A stretch of 64,000 nucleotides of DNA, taken from an uncultured Christensenella sp. (GTDB lineage: Bacteria; Bacillota; Clostridia; Christensenellales; Borkfalkiaceae). Below the pieces are notes generated by a model. The model was not told the DNA's origin. It did not search any database and saw only the letters and a program-made list of their open reading frames with translations. The position numbers and the translations under genes were made by a program. Below, piece after piece: positions 1 through 9,075 of this stretch. The stretch is taken from contig CAJUME010000016.1 in the NCBI GenBank assembly GCA_910587015.1, positions 1 through 64,000 of the forward strand, read 5' to 3'. Position 1 is the stretch's first letter, and every line of letters starts with the position of its first letter.

Positions 1-2
1 AA

Positions 3-845
3 AAAATCGTTGCGCCGAACGGAAAAACCATTTTCGAGCACGTACAACACCCTTCAAAGGTTTTTTCCGAGGGCACATGCTCGCTTATGAACGAAATTCT
101 AACAGAAACCGCAAAAAGCGGAACAGCGAAAAAGCTGAGCGGACTGAATTTGAACGTAGCCGCAAAAACGGGCACATGCGGGAATTCGGAGGGAAATACG
201 GACGCCTATTCTATTTGTTATACCTCCGACCACTGCATAGGTGTATGGCTTGGCGATAAGGATAACAAGCGCACCAGGGTTTCGGGCGGAAACGACTGTT
301 GTACAATCGCAAAGGATATTTTAAGCAAGCTTTACCGCAACCGCAAGCCGGAAAAGCTGGATATCCAAAGCGGTACCTCGGAGGTGAATATCGATGCAGA
401 GGAATATTACGAAAACAATAAGATAATAATAGCCGACCCCGTCTGCCCCAAGCTGAATTTATTAAAGGTCAAGACCTTAAGGGGTAACGAGCCTAAGGAA
501 ACCTCCGACAGATTTTCTTCTCCGTCTATACCCGCGCCGACCGTTTCCGTTAAAAATAACGCGGTAAATATTGAATTATGTCACGCGAAGTACTATGCAT
601 ATATTATAAAAAGGCAGTCAAACGGAAAAATTAAGACCGTTTATGACGGAAAATGGCAAAAATGCATTACCGACAGCCCGCCCGAAGGCTATTACACCTA
701 TACCGTAACGCCGTACTTTTTAGACGGTGATAAAAAAATATACGGGCAGGAAATAACCTTGCCCGCAATAAATTTAAATAAAAACAACTCTTCCCCGCAA
801 GTAAAAATACCCGATATAGCTAACAAAAACTGGTTCGATTTATAG
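3..845 (+). CDS. Penicillin-binding protein, transpeptidase C-terminal part (5' truncated by window edge)
   Basis: The reading frame is open from base 3 with no start in view, so this is the 3' end of a larger gene. It carries the KTGT box of the penicillin-binding transpeptidase fold, followed by the typical stretch GVWLGDKDN seen in class A PBPs (PBP1A/1B-like), where the enzyme crosslinks peptidoglycan outside the membrane. The last 130 residues look like an appended beta-rich extracellular domain (a fibronectin-III-like tail is common in this family, but this is inference). An internal ATG at 87 would give 252 residues but would remove the conserved segment ahead of KTGT, so the gene is taken as continuing upstream. 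Its stop overlaps the convergent thiI stop by 6 bp, and no separate terminator is visible. Confidence 0.85.
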   Translation, partial: KIVAPNGKTIFEHVQHPSKVFSEGTCSLMNEILTETAKSGTAKKLSGLNLNVAAKTGTCGNSEGNTDAYSICYTSDHCIGVWLGDKDNKRTRVSGGNDCCTIAKDILSKLYRNRKPEKLDIQSGTSEVNIDAEEYYENNKIIIADPVCPKLNLLKVKTLRGNEPKETSDRFSSPSIPAPTVSVKNNAVNIELCHAKYYAYIIKRQSNGKIKTVYDGKWQKCITDSPPEGYYTYTVTPYFLDGDKKIYGQEITLPAINLNKNNSSPQVKIPDIANKNWFDL

Positions 846-1994
846 GGTAATCACTTCAAGGGACTGCATAGCCTCATCTATAAGCCCTTCAACGTCCAGC
901 TTGCCCTCCTCCGACAAAATGTTTTCCATTGTCGGCTTAATTACGGGGTGCTTAGGTAAAAATACCGTACAGCAGTCCTCGTAGGGCTGAACGGATATAT
1001 CATATGCGCCTATTGCGCGGCTTCTTTCGATAATTTCGTCTTTATCAAACCCACATAACGGCCTTAAAACGGGAAGCTTTTTTATAACGCTGTTGGACGA
1101 GGTTATTCCCTCCACAGTCTGGCTTGCAACCTGTCCGAGGCTTTCACCCGTGATAAGGCACTGCGCGCCGCTTTTTAATGCGCATTTTTCGGCTATCCTC
1201 ATCATAAAGCGCCGCAAAAGCGTAACCATATACTCGCCGTTACACTTTTTATGAATCTCCTCCTGTATGTGCGTTACGGAAATAATATTAAGCCTTGTGC
1301 CGCAGGTGTATTTGGAAAGCACCCTCGCAAGCTCGATAACCTTGTCCCTTGCCTGCATATTTGTGTAAGGATAGCTGTGAAAATGAATGCAATCAATATT
1401 CATTCCACGCTTTGCTATCATATGTCCCGCAACGGGGCTGTCAATTCCGCCGGAAATCAGCAAAAGACCCTTGCCGGAGGTGCCTACGGGCATACCGCCC
1501 GCACCCTTAAAAAATTCGTTAAAGACAAGCGAGGTGCCGTTTTCGCGCACGTCTATATTTATTGTAAAATGCGGCTCGTGCACGTCCACGCTTATTTTAT
1601 CCATACACGATATAAGTCTGCCGCCGATTTCCGCGCTGATTTGCATGGAATTTAGCGGAAAAGTCTTATCCGCTCTGTGAGAGACCACCTTAAAGGTGCC
1701 GCTTTCACTGCACACCTCTTTTGCGGCGGCAAAAATCAAATCCATATCGGATTTTACCTTCAGCGCCACACTCATCGAATGTATGCCGAAAACCCTTTTC
1801 AGGCGTTCAAGCAGAGCGTCTGTCTGAAATTCGTCAAAGCCTTCAACAAGGTATCTTCCGCTCAATCTGCGGGTTTCGTGCTTAAAGCCCTTTAAGGATT
1901 TTTCTATATTCAGTGCAAAAACCCGCTCGAAATAGCCTCTGTTTTTGCCCTTCAAATGTATTTCGGAATATCTGATTATAATTACCTTTTCCAT
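840..1994 (-). CDS. thiI: tRNA uracil 4-sulfurtransferase ThiI
   Basis: Makes 4-thiouridine at position 8 of tRNA and supplies sulfur for thiamine thiazole synthesis. The 384 residues show an N-terminal ferredoxin-like/THUMP region (about 1-165) and the PP-loop ATP pyrophosphatase motif SGGIDSPVA near residue 181. The C-terminus ends with EDCCTVFLPKHP, which holds the sulfur-acceptor cysteine region, and there is no rhodanese domain, as in Bacillus-type ThiI. Such proteins need a dedicated cysteine desulfurase, and one is encoded immediately upstream (3 bp gap). It is the last gene of the car operon. Confidence 0.97.
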   Translation of the reverse strand: MEKVIIIRYSEIHLKGKNRGYFERVFALNIEKSLKGFKHETRRLSGRYLVEGFDEFQTDALLERLKRVFGIHSMSVALKVKSDMDLIFAAAKEVCSESGTFKVVSHRADKTFPLNSMQISAEIGGRLISCMDKISVDVHEPHFTINIDVRENGTSLVFNEFFKGAGGMPVGTSGKGLLLISGGIDSPVAGHMIAKRGMNIDCIHFHSYPYTNMQARDKVIELARVLSKYTCGTRLNIISVTHIQEEIHKKCNGEYMVTLLRRFMMRIAEKCALKSGAQCLITGESLGQVASQTVEGITSSNSVIKKLPVLRPLCGFDKDEIIERSRAIGAYDISVQPYEDCCTVFLPKHPVIKPTMENILSEEGKLDVEGLIDEAMQSLEVITL

Positions 1995-1997
1995 ATC

Positions 1998-3125
1998 CTA
2001 CGCCATAATCTCTTTTCTGTTTTTTACTATTCTGTTAAGAATTTCCGCCGCTCTTAACACCTCGTCATCGGTATTATCCGCGCAAAGGCTAAGCCTTAAT
2101 ATGCCGTCTGCAAGCTTTTCACCCACTCCGCAAGCTAAAATTGTTCGCGAATACCGCTTTTTCTCGTTAGACGCGCATGCCGAGCCTGTGCCTATAATAA
2201 GTCCGTTATCGTTTGCCTCGTGAAGAATTGTTTCCCCTCGCAAGCCGTCCGCGCCTACCGTAAGTATATAGGGCGAACAGTTCTCACCCGAAATTTCCGT
2301 AAAAAGCGATTTATCAAGCTTGCTTTTAAGCAAGGCGCGCAACGCCTCGGCTTTTTTAAAATCGTCCGCTATATGCGCATACCTCGCCTCCGCCGCATAC
2401 TCGAAAACCTTTATGCCGAAAACGTTTTCCGTGCCGCTTCTTAGTCCGTTTTCCTGTCCGCCGCCGAAAATAAAGGGCTTTATAATAAGATTTTTGCGCT
2501 TAATCAGCGCGCCGCAGCCCTTTATTCCGCCTATTTTGTGCGCGCTTACAGAGTACATATCGATATCGCAAGTAAGTCTGAACGGAATTTTTCCGTATGC
2601 CTGCACTCCGTCGGAATGAAAAAGCGTATATTTATTTTTCTTTTTAACAGCCGCCGCAAGCCTTGCTATGTCGTTTACCGCGCCCGTTTCGTTGCTGACA
2701 TGAATAACGGAAACAAGCGAGGTTTTTTCGTCAACAAGATTTAAAAGACTGTCGGCATTCACACTGCCGTCCGCATTCAGCGCGGCAAGCCTCACCTCTG
2801 TTCCGCGTTGCTTCAACTCGTTCATACATGCGTAAACGGCGGAATGCTCGCCCGCGGTCGTAACAACGTTTCCGCGCTTTGCCCCGCCGAAAATTGCGGT
2901 ATTATCCGCCTCGGTTCCGCACGAGGTAAATAATAAATCGAAGCGCTCGCTGTCGGCAATATTTTTGATTATATTCTTGCGCGCCTCACGCAAGTCAAGC
3001 TGAACGCTATACCCTTCCGTATATAGCGCGGAAGGGTTAAAATAGTCGTTATATAAATACTTTTCGGCCTTTTTAAGACATTCCACATTTGGCTTTGTCG
3101 TTGCCGCATTATCAAAATATATCAT
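1998..3125 (-). CDS. Cysteine desulfurase (NifS/IscS-like), likely ThiI partner
   Basis: PLP enzyme that converts cysteine to alanine and a protein-bound persulfide. Seen in the sequence: the N-terminus YFDNAATT, the PLP-binding lysine in VSAHKIGG (about residue 196), the RSGTEN motif, and the catalytic cysteine in GTGSACASNE (about residue 318). The 375 residues match the class V aminotransferase family. The ATG overlaps the carB stop by one base (TAATG), giving translational coupling. Adjacency to thiI, which lacks a rhodanese domain, suggests it feeds sulfur to tRNA thiolation (known arrangement of NifZ-ThiI in Bacillus) rather than acting as a general IscS; this is inference. Confidence 0.93.
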   Translation of the reverse strand: MIYFDNAATTKPNVECLKKAEKYLYNDYFNPSALYTEGYSVQLDLREARKNIIKNIADSERFDLLFTSCGTEADNTAIFGGAKRGNVVTTAGEHSAVYACMNELKQRGTEVRLAALNADGSVNADSLLNLVDEKTSLVSVIHVSNETGAVNDIARLAAAVKKKNKYTLFHSDGVQAYGKIPFRLTCDIDMYSVSAHKIGGIKGCGALIKRKNLIIKPFIFGGGQENGLRSGTENVFGIKVFEYAAEARYAHIADDFKKAEALRALLKSKLDKSLFTEISGENCSPYILTVGADGLRGETILHEANDNGLIIGTGSACASNEKKRYSRTILACGVGEKLADGILRLSLCADNTDDEVLRAAEILNRIVKNRKEIMA

Positions 3126-6100
3126 TAAATTTCTATCGAGCCCTTGAAAGAAAGCTTTACACTGCCGTCAAGGCCGGCGTTACCGCCCTCTTCACAGCTT
3201 ACAAATAAATCTCCGCCCTTAAGCTTGGCGGTAATAACCTCGCCATAGCGGCAAAGCCCTTTCGCCGCCGCAACAGCCACAGCCGCAGTCGCCGCAGTGC
3301 CGCATGACAGCGTTTCACCGTTTTCCTTTTCCCAAACGCGCATTTTTACGGTTAAACTGTTTACAACTCGCACGCATTCAACGTTGGCGCCGTGTGGAAG
3401 CGCTTCCGCCTCAATCAAGCTCTGACCCAACGCGTCGATATCAATTTCGTCAACCTTATCGCAGAATATTACGCAATGCGTATTGCCTACGTTGACAAAA
3501 TTTGCGGTATATTGCTTGCCGCCAAAGCTTATATATTTTTCTTCGGCAGAAATTACGGGCTTACCCAAATCGACCGAAACCGAGCTTGCCGCGCCGTTAA
3601 AGGAAATAAGCGAAAGCTGTTTTACGCCGTTGCTTGTTTCAACCGTCAGCTCCTCGCCAGCAAGTCCGTTGTCAAACAGATATTTTGCAACTCCCCTTAA
3701 AGGGTTTGCCGCCATACCTCCGTCGCTTCCGTTACGGTTGAATACCCGCATTTTCGCGTCCGCCACGTCTGATTTTTCAATCATAACAACTCCGTCCGCG
3801 CCTATTGCGAAATGTCTGTCGGAGAAGTTAATTGCAATCGATTCGGGGCAGGTGATTTCCCCGTTCATATTATTGAAGAAAATATAGTCGTTGCCGCAGC
3901 AATGCATTTTTGAAAATTCAAGCTTAAGCTTTGCCTTACGCAGATTATTTATATCAACCAGCTCGGTATTAAACTGATTATACCGCCCAGCAATGCAATC
4001 CGCAAGCGCATTTGTGGTGTCAAGCGAGGTTAAAACGGTAATTCCCAGCAAAATTGCATGGTGGTGCAGACTGATATAGTTTGAAATAGATTCAACGTCC
4101 GTTTTACCCGTATAAACAATATAATCGATTTTGCCCTCATCCATTAAGCGGAAAATTTCCTCGTTGGAGGAGAGCCTCGAAACGTCCGTGCATTCAAGCC
4201 CTACGCTTCTTATAACGTTTGCAGTACCCTTTGTCGCATACAGCTTCAAGCCCAAATCGGCAAACTTTTTGACTATATTTACAATTTCAAGCTTATCCTG
4301 GTCGTTTATTGTGAAGTAAATTCCCGAAGGCTTATGCTTTGTAGGCTGATTCATATTGAAGCCCGCCGAAACAAGCCCCTTATACAGCGCCTCTTCAATG
4401 GTTTTGCCTATACCCAAAACCTCGCCCGTGGACTTCATTTCCGGCCCGAGCTGAGAGTTAACATCGTTCAGCTTTTCAAACGAGAACACGGGCACCTTTA
4501 CGGCAACATACGGCGAATTAGGATAAAGCCCCGTACCGTAGCCCAGCTTTTTCAGCTTAGCGCCCGTAAGAATTTTTGTTGCCAAATCAACCATAGGCAC
4601 GCCCGTGACCTTGGATATATAGGGAATTGTCCTTGATGCTCTGGGGTTCACCTCTATAACGTAAAGCTCGTTATGGTAAATGAGGTACTGAATATTGATA
4701 AGTCCCTTGGTTTTTAAGGAAATTGCAAGCTTGGTGGAAATATCCACAACCTTTTTAAGCATTGCATCGCTTAAATTATAAGGCGGATAAACGGCGATTG
4801 AGTCGCCGCTGTGCACGCCCGCGCGCTCGATATGCTGCATAATTCCGGGGATAAGCACGTCTATTCCGTCGGAAATTGCGTCAACCTCAAGCTCTGTACC
4901 CATAAGATATTTGTCGCAAAGCACGGGGTTTTCTATCTTCTGCGCCAAAATTACGTCCATATATCTTTCAATATCGTTCTGAGTGAACGCTATCGTCATA
5001 TTCTGCCCGCCGATAACGTACGAGGGCCGAAGCAATACTGGATAGCCAAGCTTCTCCGCCGCTTTAACGGCGTCTTCCTTGCTCATTACGGTAAGTCCCT
5101 TGGGGCGCGCTATACCGAATTTTTCCAAAAGCTCATCAAAGCGCTCTCTGTCCTCGGCAAGGTCAACGCTGTCCGCAGGCGTGCCGAGTATGCGTATGCC
5201 CTTTTTATCGAGATAGCTGCAAAGCTTTATTGCCGTCTGTCCGCCGAAGGTGATAACAACTCCGTAGGGCTTTTCAATGTCTATAACGTTCTGGACGTCC
5301 TCGGGCGTAAGCGCCTCAAAGTAAAGCCTGTCGGCCGTATCAAAGTCGGTGGATACCGTCTCGGGGTTGTTATTGATTATTATAACCTCGTAGCCAAGCC
5401 TTTTAAGCGCCCACACGCAGTGCACGGACGAATAATCGAATTCGATGCCCTGTCCAATTCTTATCGGTCCCGAGCCTATAACAATAATGCGTTTTTTACT
5501 GCTGTTTGCAACAAACGGCTTTGCCTCGTCATGCTCCTTTTCGTCATAGGTTGAATAAAAATACGGCGTCTGAGCGGAAAATTCCGCGCCGCAAGTGTCA
5601 ACCATTTTAAATACGGCGTTTCTGTGAGCGGGCAGTTTATTGCCGGAAAGCTTTTCAAGCTCCTTATCGGGATAGCCAAGCTTTTTACCGCGGAAATACT
5701 GCTCTTTATTAATCTGCGTTCCGCTTATTTCTTTTTCGAAATCGGCAAGATTTTTAAGCTTGTTTAAAAACCACTCATCGATTTTGGTTATTTTATAAAT
5801 TTCGTCTACCGAAACTCCGCGCTTTATCGCCTGATAAACTACGAAAAGACGCTCGTCCGTCAAATCGTAAAGTCTTTCATGAATTTCTTCGTCCGAAAGC
5901 TCCGCCATTTTGGGCAGATTTAGCGTACCCGCAGAAATTTCCGCACCGCGCACCGCTTTCATTATAGCCGTTTCGAAATTGGTGCCTATCGCCATAACCT
6001 CGCCTGTTGCTTTCATTCTTGTGCCGAGGTTGCGTTTTGCGTACAAAAATTTGTCAAACGGCCATTTTGGCAGCTTTACCACAACATAGTCGAGCGTAGG

Positions 6101-7141
6101 CTCGAAGCACGCATAGGTTTTGCCTGTGACATCGTTTTTTATTTCGTCAAGCGTATAACCGAGCGCGATTTTAGTTGCAACCTTTGCGATAGGATAGCCC
6201 GTCGCCTTGGAAGCAAGCGCAGACGAGCGCGAAACTCTGGGATTTACCTCTATTACCGAATATTCGAAGGAGTCGGGGTTAAGCGCAAACTGACAGTTGC
6301 AGCCGCCTTCGATTTTCAGCTCGCTTATAATATCAAGCGAAGCCGTTCTCAGCATCTGATACTCTTTATCGGAAAGGGTTACGGCGGGCGCGATTACTAT
6401 TGAATCGCCCGTATGTATGCCCACAGGGTCAAAGTTTTCCATAGAGCAGACGGTTAAAACGTTTCCCGCACCGTCGCGCAGTACTTCAAACTCGATTTCT
6501 TTCCAGCCGCCTATGTATTTTTCAATCAAAACCTGCGTGATAGGCGAAAGCATTAACCCGTTATGGGAAATGAGTTTAAGCTCTTCCTCATCCTTTGCAA
6601 CTCCGCCGCCTGCGCCTCCAAGGGTGTATGCGGGACGTACAATTACGGGATAGCCTATTTTATCTGCAATTGCAAGGCATTCCTCAACAGTATAAGCTAT
6701 ATCGGAAGGCACCACGGGCTGATTGATTTTTTCCATTGTCGCCTTAAACAGCTCTCTGTCCTCGGCGCGGTCAATCGATTCGAGATTTACGCCTATAAGC
6801 TTTACGCCGTATTCGTCCAAAAATCCGCTTTTGGCAAGCTGACAGCCGAGCGTCAGCCCCGTCTGCCCGCCGAGCGAGGCAAGCAGGCTGTCGGGGCGCT
6901 CCTTAATAATTATCCGCTTTAACGTATCGACCGTAAGCGGTTCAAGATAAATTTCGTCCGCAAGCGCCTTGTCCGTCATAATCGTTGCGGGGTTGGAGTT
7001 GCATAGAACAACGTTAATGCCCGCGTCTTTTAAAACTCGGCACGCCTGCGCGCCCGCGTAGTCGAATTCGGCCGCTTGTCCTATCACGATAGGGCCGGAG
7101 CCTATAACAAGAACCTTTTTAATATCTTCTCTCTTAGGCAT
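3125..7141 (-). CDS. carB: Carbamoyl-phosphate synthase large subunit fused to a DapF-like domain
   Basis: Residues 1 to about 1070 form a complete CarB: two ATP-grasp carboxyphosphate/carbamoyl-phosphate halves (N-terminus VLVIGSGPIVIGQAAEFDYAG; second half begins near residue 550 with IIVIGSGPIRIGQGIEFDYSS) and a C-terminal MGS-like allosteric domain (about 930-1065). It makes carbamoyl phosphate for pyrimidines and arginine with CarA. From about residue 1073 the frame continues without a stop into a full-length diaminopimelate epimerase fold (SKMHCCGNDY at 1077, NVECVRVVN, GETLSCGTAATAA). In that domain the usual first catalytic motif CGNGxR reads AANPLR (1144-1149), so the first active-site cysteine is missing, while the second (C1280) is kept. 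Normal CarB is about 1070 residues. Overlaps carA by 8 bp. Confidence 0.95.
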   Translation of the reverse strand: MPKREDIKKVLVIGSGPIVIGQAAEFDYAGAQACRVLKDAGINVVLCNSNPATIMTDKALADEIYLEPLTVDTLKRIIIKERPDSLLASLGGQTGLTLGCQLAKSGFLDEYGVKLIGVNLESIDRAEDRELFKATMEKINQPVVPSDIAYTVEECLAIADKIGYPVIVRPAYTLGGAGGGVAKDEEELKLISHNGLMLSPITQVLIEKYIGGWKEIEFEVLRDGAGNVLTVCSMENFDPVGIHTGDSIVIAPAVTLSDKEYQMLRTASLDIISELKIEGGCNCQFALNPDSFEYSVIEVNPRVSRSSALASKATGYPIAKVATKIALGYTLDEIKNDVTGKTYACFEPTLDYVVVKLPKWPFDKFLYAKRNLGTRMKATGEVMAIGTNFETAIMKAVRGAEISAGTLNLPKMAELSDEEIHERLYDLTDERLFVVYQAIKRGVSVDEIYKITKIDEWFLNKLKNLADFEKEISGTQINKEQYFRGKKLGYPDKELEKLSGNKLPAHRNAVFKMVDTCGAEFSAQTPYFYSTYDEKEHDEAKPFVANSSKKRIIVIGSGPIRIGQGIEFDYSSVHCVWALKRLGYEVIIINNNPETVSTDFDTADRLYFEALTPEDVQNVIDIEKPYGVVITFGGQTAIKLCSYLDKKGIRILGTPADSVDLAEDRERFDELLEKFGIARPKGLTVMSKEDAVKAAEKLGYPVLLRPSYVIGGQNMTIAFTQNDIERYMDVILAQKIENPVLCDKYLMGTELEVDAISDGIDVLIPGIMQHIERAGVHSGDSIAVYPPYNLSDAMLKKVVDISTKLAISLKTKGLINIQYLIYHNELYVIEVNPRASRTIPYISKVTGVPMVDLATKILTGAKLKKLGYGTGLYPNSPYVAVKVPVFSFEKLNDVNSQLGPEMKSTGEVLGIGKTIEEALYKGLVSAGFNMNQPTKHKPSGIYFTINDQDKLEIVNIVKKFADLGLKLYATKGTANVIRSVGLECTDVSRLSSNEEIFRLMDEGKIDYIVYTGKTDVESISNYISLHHHAILLGITVLTSLDTTNALADCIAGRYNQFNTELVDINNLRKAKLKLEFSKMHCCGNDYIFFNNMNGEITCPESIAINFSDRHFAIGADGVVMIEKSDVADAKMRVFNRNGSDGGMAANPLRGVAKYLFDNGLAGEELTVETSNGVKQLSLISFNGAASSVSVDLGKPVISAEEKYISFGGKQYTANFVNVGNTHCVIFCDKVDEIDIDALGQSLIEAEALPHGANVECVRVVNSLTVKMRVWEKENGETLSCGTAATAAVAVAAAKGLCRYGEVITAKLKGGDLFVSCEEGGNAGLDGSVKLSFKGSIEI

Positions 7142-8207
7142 TGCGCTTGCCCTCCTTCATATTTTCGATAAATCTGTCAAACAAAAACGCAGCGTCCTGC
7201 GGGCCGCCGCAGGCCTCGGGGTGGAACTGCACCGTGTATGCGTTCAGCTCGGGATAGTCGAAGCCCTCGCAGGTACCGTCGTTCGCGTTTATGTAGCTTA
7301 GCCGTCCCACGTCCTTAAGACTTGAGGATATAACCTCATAGCCGTGGTTCTGGCTGGAAATATACACTCTGCCCGTTTCCATATTTTTAACCGGCTGGTT
7401 TGCTCCTCTGTGCCCGTATTTCATTTTCTTAGTCTTTCCGCCCATGGCAAGCGCAAAAAGCTGGTGCCCGAGGCAGATACCGAAAATGGGAATCTTACCC
7501 GCAAGCTTTTTAATGTTTTCAATAATGTCCTTATTTTCCGCGGGGTCGCCGGGGCCGTTGGTAAGCATAAGCCCATCGGGATTAAGCGCAAGAATTTGCT
7601 CTGCCGTATAGAATGACGGCACCTTAATGCAGTAACAGCCGCGCTTTACAAGCTCGCGCGTGATATTGTCCTTGGCGCCGAAGTCCCATACAACCGTTTT
7701 AAGACCATCGGGGTTACCGAAATATTCAACCTCTTCGCACGTTACGCTTTTTACCGCATTTTTAATAAAGTAGGAATATATTCCGCTAAGCTCCTGCAAG
7801 GGCTTCGAGGTTATTGCCGCGTTCATAACGCCCGCCTCGCGCACTATTTTAGTCAGCTCGCGCGTGTCAATGCCGTATATTCCTACAATGCCGTTCTCCT
7901 TCAGATATTCGTCAAGCGTCTTTTCGCATCTGAAATTTGAAGGCGCGTCACACTTCTCGCGCACGATATAGGCGGAAACCCAAGGCTTTTTGCTCTCGAA
8001 GTCGGGGGTTATGCCGTAATTACCTATAAGCGGAAACGTTTGCGTTACTATCTGCCCGTAATAGCTGGGGTCGGTAAGCGTTTCAATATAGCCCGTCATA
8101 CCCGTCGTAAAAACAAGTTCGCCCGTAACATCGCCGTCTGCGCCGAAACGACAGCCCTGAAACTGTTTGCCGTTTTGTAAAGTCAAATAAACCCTGCAAT
8201 CCTTCAT
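7134..8207 (-). CDS. carA: Carbamoyl-phosphate synthase small (glutaminase) subunit
   Basis: Hydrolyses glutamine and channels ammonia to CarB. The 357 residues show the CPSase small-chain N-terminal domain (VYLTLQNGKQFQG) and a class I glutamine amidotransferase domain with the nucleophile in FGICLGHQLFALA (about C245) and the histidine-glutamate pair in VQFHPEACGG. The ATG at 8207 is preceded by a weak ribosome site (AAGGAT). First gene of the carA-carB-desulfurase-thiI operon; upstream lie a strong promoter and a structured leader, described separately, that could attenuate transcription. Confidence 0.97.
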   Translation of the reverse strand: MKDCRVYLTLQNGKQFQGCRFGADGDVTGELVFTTGMTGYIETLTDPSYYGQIVTQTFPLIGNYGITPDFESKKPWVSAYIVREKCDAPSNFRCEKTLDEYLKENGIVGIYGIDTRELTKIVREAGVMNAAITSKPLQELSGIYSYFIKNAVKSVTCEEVEYFGNPDGLKTVVWDFGAKDNITRELVKRGCYCIKVPSFYTAEQILALNPDGLMLTNGPGDPAENKDIIENIKKLAGKIPIFGICLGHQLFALAMGGKTKKMKYGHRGANQPVKNMETGRVYISSQNHGYEVISSSLKDVGRLSYINANDGTCEGFDYPELNAYTVQFHPEACGGPQDAAFLFDRFIENMKEGKRNA

Positions 8208-8387
8208 TTTGTTATCCTTATTAAAATTTTTTCCGAGTTAAAATAAAGACTGATTTAAAAATAAATCAGTCAAAAAACAAACTATTGAAAAAACGAAGAT
8301 TATCGGCGGTTGAAGCATAGCCGTCTGAAATAACCGATATGTTTAATTTTATTTTAATCTCAAAATTTCTCTTCATCTTCGTTAACC
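8208..8387 (-). promoter_or_regulatory. Structured 5' leader of the car operon, possible attenuator/riboswitch
   Basis: From the predicted start point near 8387 the leader is about 180 nt. Its first bases (complement of 8375-8383, AACGAAGAT) pair perfectly with the complement of 8292-8300 (ATCTTCGTT), which is followed directly by a run of six T, so the closing helix of the leader doubles as an intrinsic terminator. Inside lies another helix (ATCGG/CCGAT arms with CGGTT/AACCG as an alternative). A second AT-rich hairpin with T tract sits at 8248-8271. No PyrR-loop, T-box or purine riboswitch consensus is recognised. The regulatory role is inference from structure and position. Confidence 0.5.
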
Positions 8388-8393
8388 TTATAA

Positions 8394-8422
8394 ATTATAT
8401 TATAACGCTTTTTATAAGTCAA
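8394..8422 (-). promoter_or_regulatory. carA promoter
   Basis: On the minus strand TTGACT (8422-8417), a 17-bp spacer and TATAAT (8399-8394) form a near-consensus sigma-A promoter between the YgjP-like gene and carA. It makes the car operon an independent transcription unit with a long leader. Confidence 0.8.
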
Positions 8423-8436
8423 GCGAAATTCCGCAA

Positions 8437-9075
8437 TTAATACAGCGTTGTCAAAAAATCAAAATTTTTCAAGTCTTTTCTGCACTGCTTATAATCGGGT
8501 AAAATTTCGCCCACAAGCCGCCAGAATGCGTTTGAATGATTATGACAAATAGTATGGCAAAGCTCGTGAATTATAACGTAATCCTGCAAGCTTTTGGGGA
8601 GCATAAATAATTTATAGTTAAATATAAGGTTATTCTGCGCATCGCAACAGCCCCATCTGCCGGTATAGTTTTTTACGGAAATTTCAGCGGGGTAAAATCT
8701 GTATTGCCTTGCAAGCTCCTCCACGCGTTCCTTAAAGTCCGCAAAAAAAGTTTTTATGTAAAGCGTGCAGATGTCCGCCTTGCTTTTTACAAAAACTCCC
8801 TCGGTCGTAATCTCGTTTTTACCACAGATTGAAAGCGGAAATTTTGTGCCGCCTATATAAATGCTTTCAAGCTCTATAACGTCATCGTTTACAGCAAGCT
8901 TTTTGGAATTCCGCAAGACAACCTTCTCTATCCAGTCGGACTTGCTGTCAAGGAACTTTTCTATCGTTTTATCGTGCACTTCCCAGCCGCACCGCACGGT
9001 AATCTCGTTTTTTGCCGAAACTGAAACGGCGATGCTTTTTCTTGCCGAGCGCACAACGCGGTATTTATAAATCAC
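8437..9075 (-). CDS. YgjP/WLM-type zinc metalloprotease-like protein (DUF45)
   Basis: 212 residues with the zinc motif HELCHTICHNHSNAFW near residue 170, which is the HExxH-x5-H signature of the YgjP/SprT-like (DUF45, M48-related) family, preceded by RWGCCDAQNNLIFNYKL, also typical of it. Members have been called metal-dependent hydrolases; a UTP pyrophosphatase activity has been proposed for E. coli YgjP, but substrate cannot be deduced here. The start overlaps the end of the acyl-ACP thioesterase gene by 11 bp, so the two are probably co-transcribed from the promoter at 9841-9869. Confidence 0.85.
   Translation of the reverse strand: MIYKYRVVRSARKSIAVSVSAKNEITVRCGWEVHDKTIEKFLDSKSDWIEKVVLRNSKKLAVNDDVIELESIYIGGTKFPLSICGKNEITTEGVFVKSKADICTLYIKTFFADFKERVEELARQYRFYPAEISVKNYTGRWGCCDAQNNLIFNYKLFMLPKSLQDYVIIHELCHTICHNHSNAFWRLVGEILPDYKQCRKDLKNFDFLTTLY

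Noticed and set aside
4811..5554. 247-codon open frame antisense to carB
   Set aside because: Antisense to the second ATP-grasp half of carB, basic and Cys/Arg-rich, typical shadow.
8208..8387. PyrR-binding or T-box identity of the carA leader
   Set aside because: No PyrR loop consensus and no T-box sequence (AGGGTGGNACCGCG) could be found; left as unidentified.
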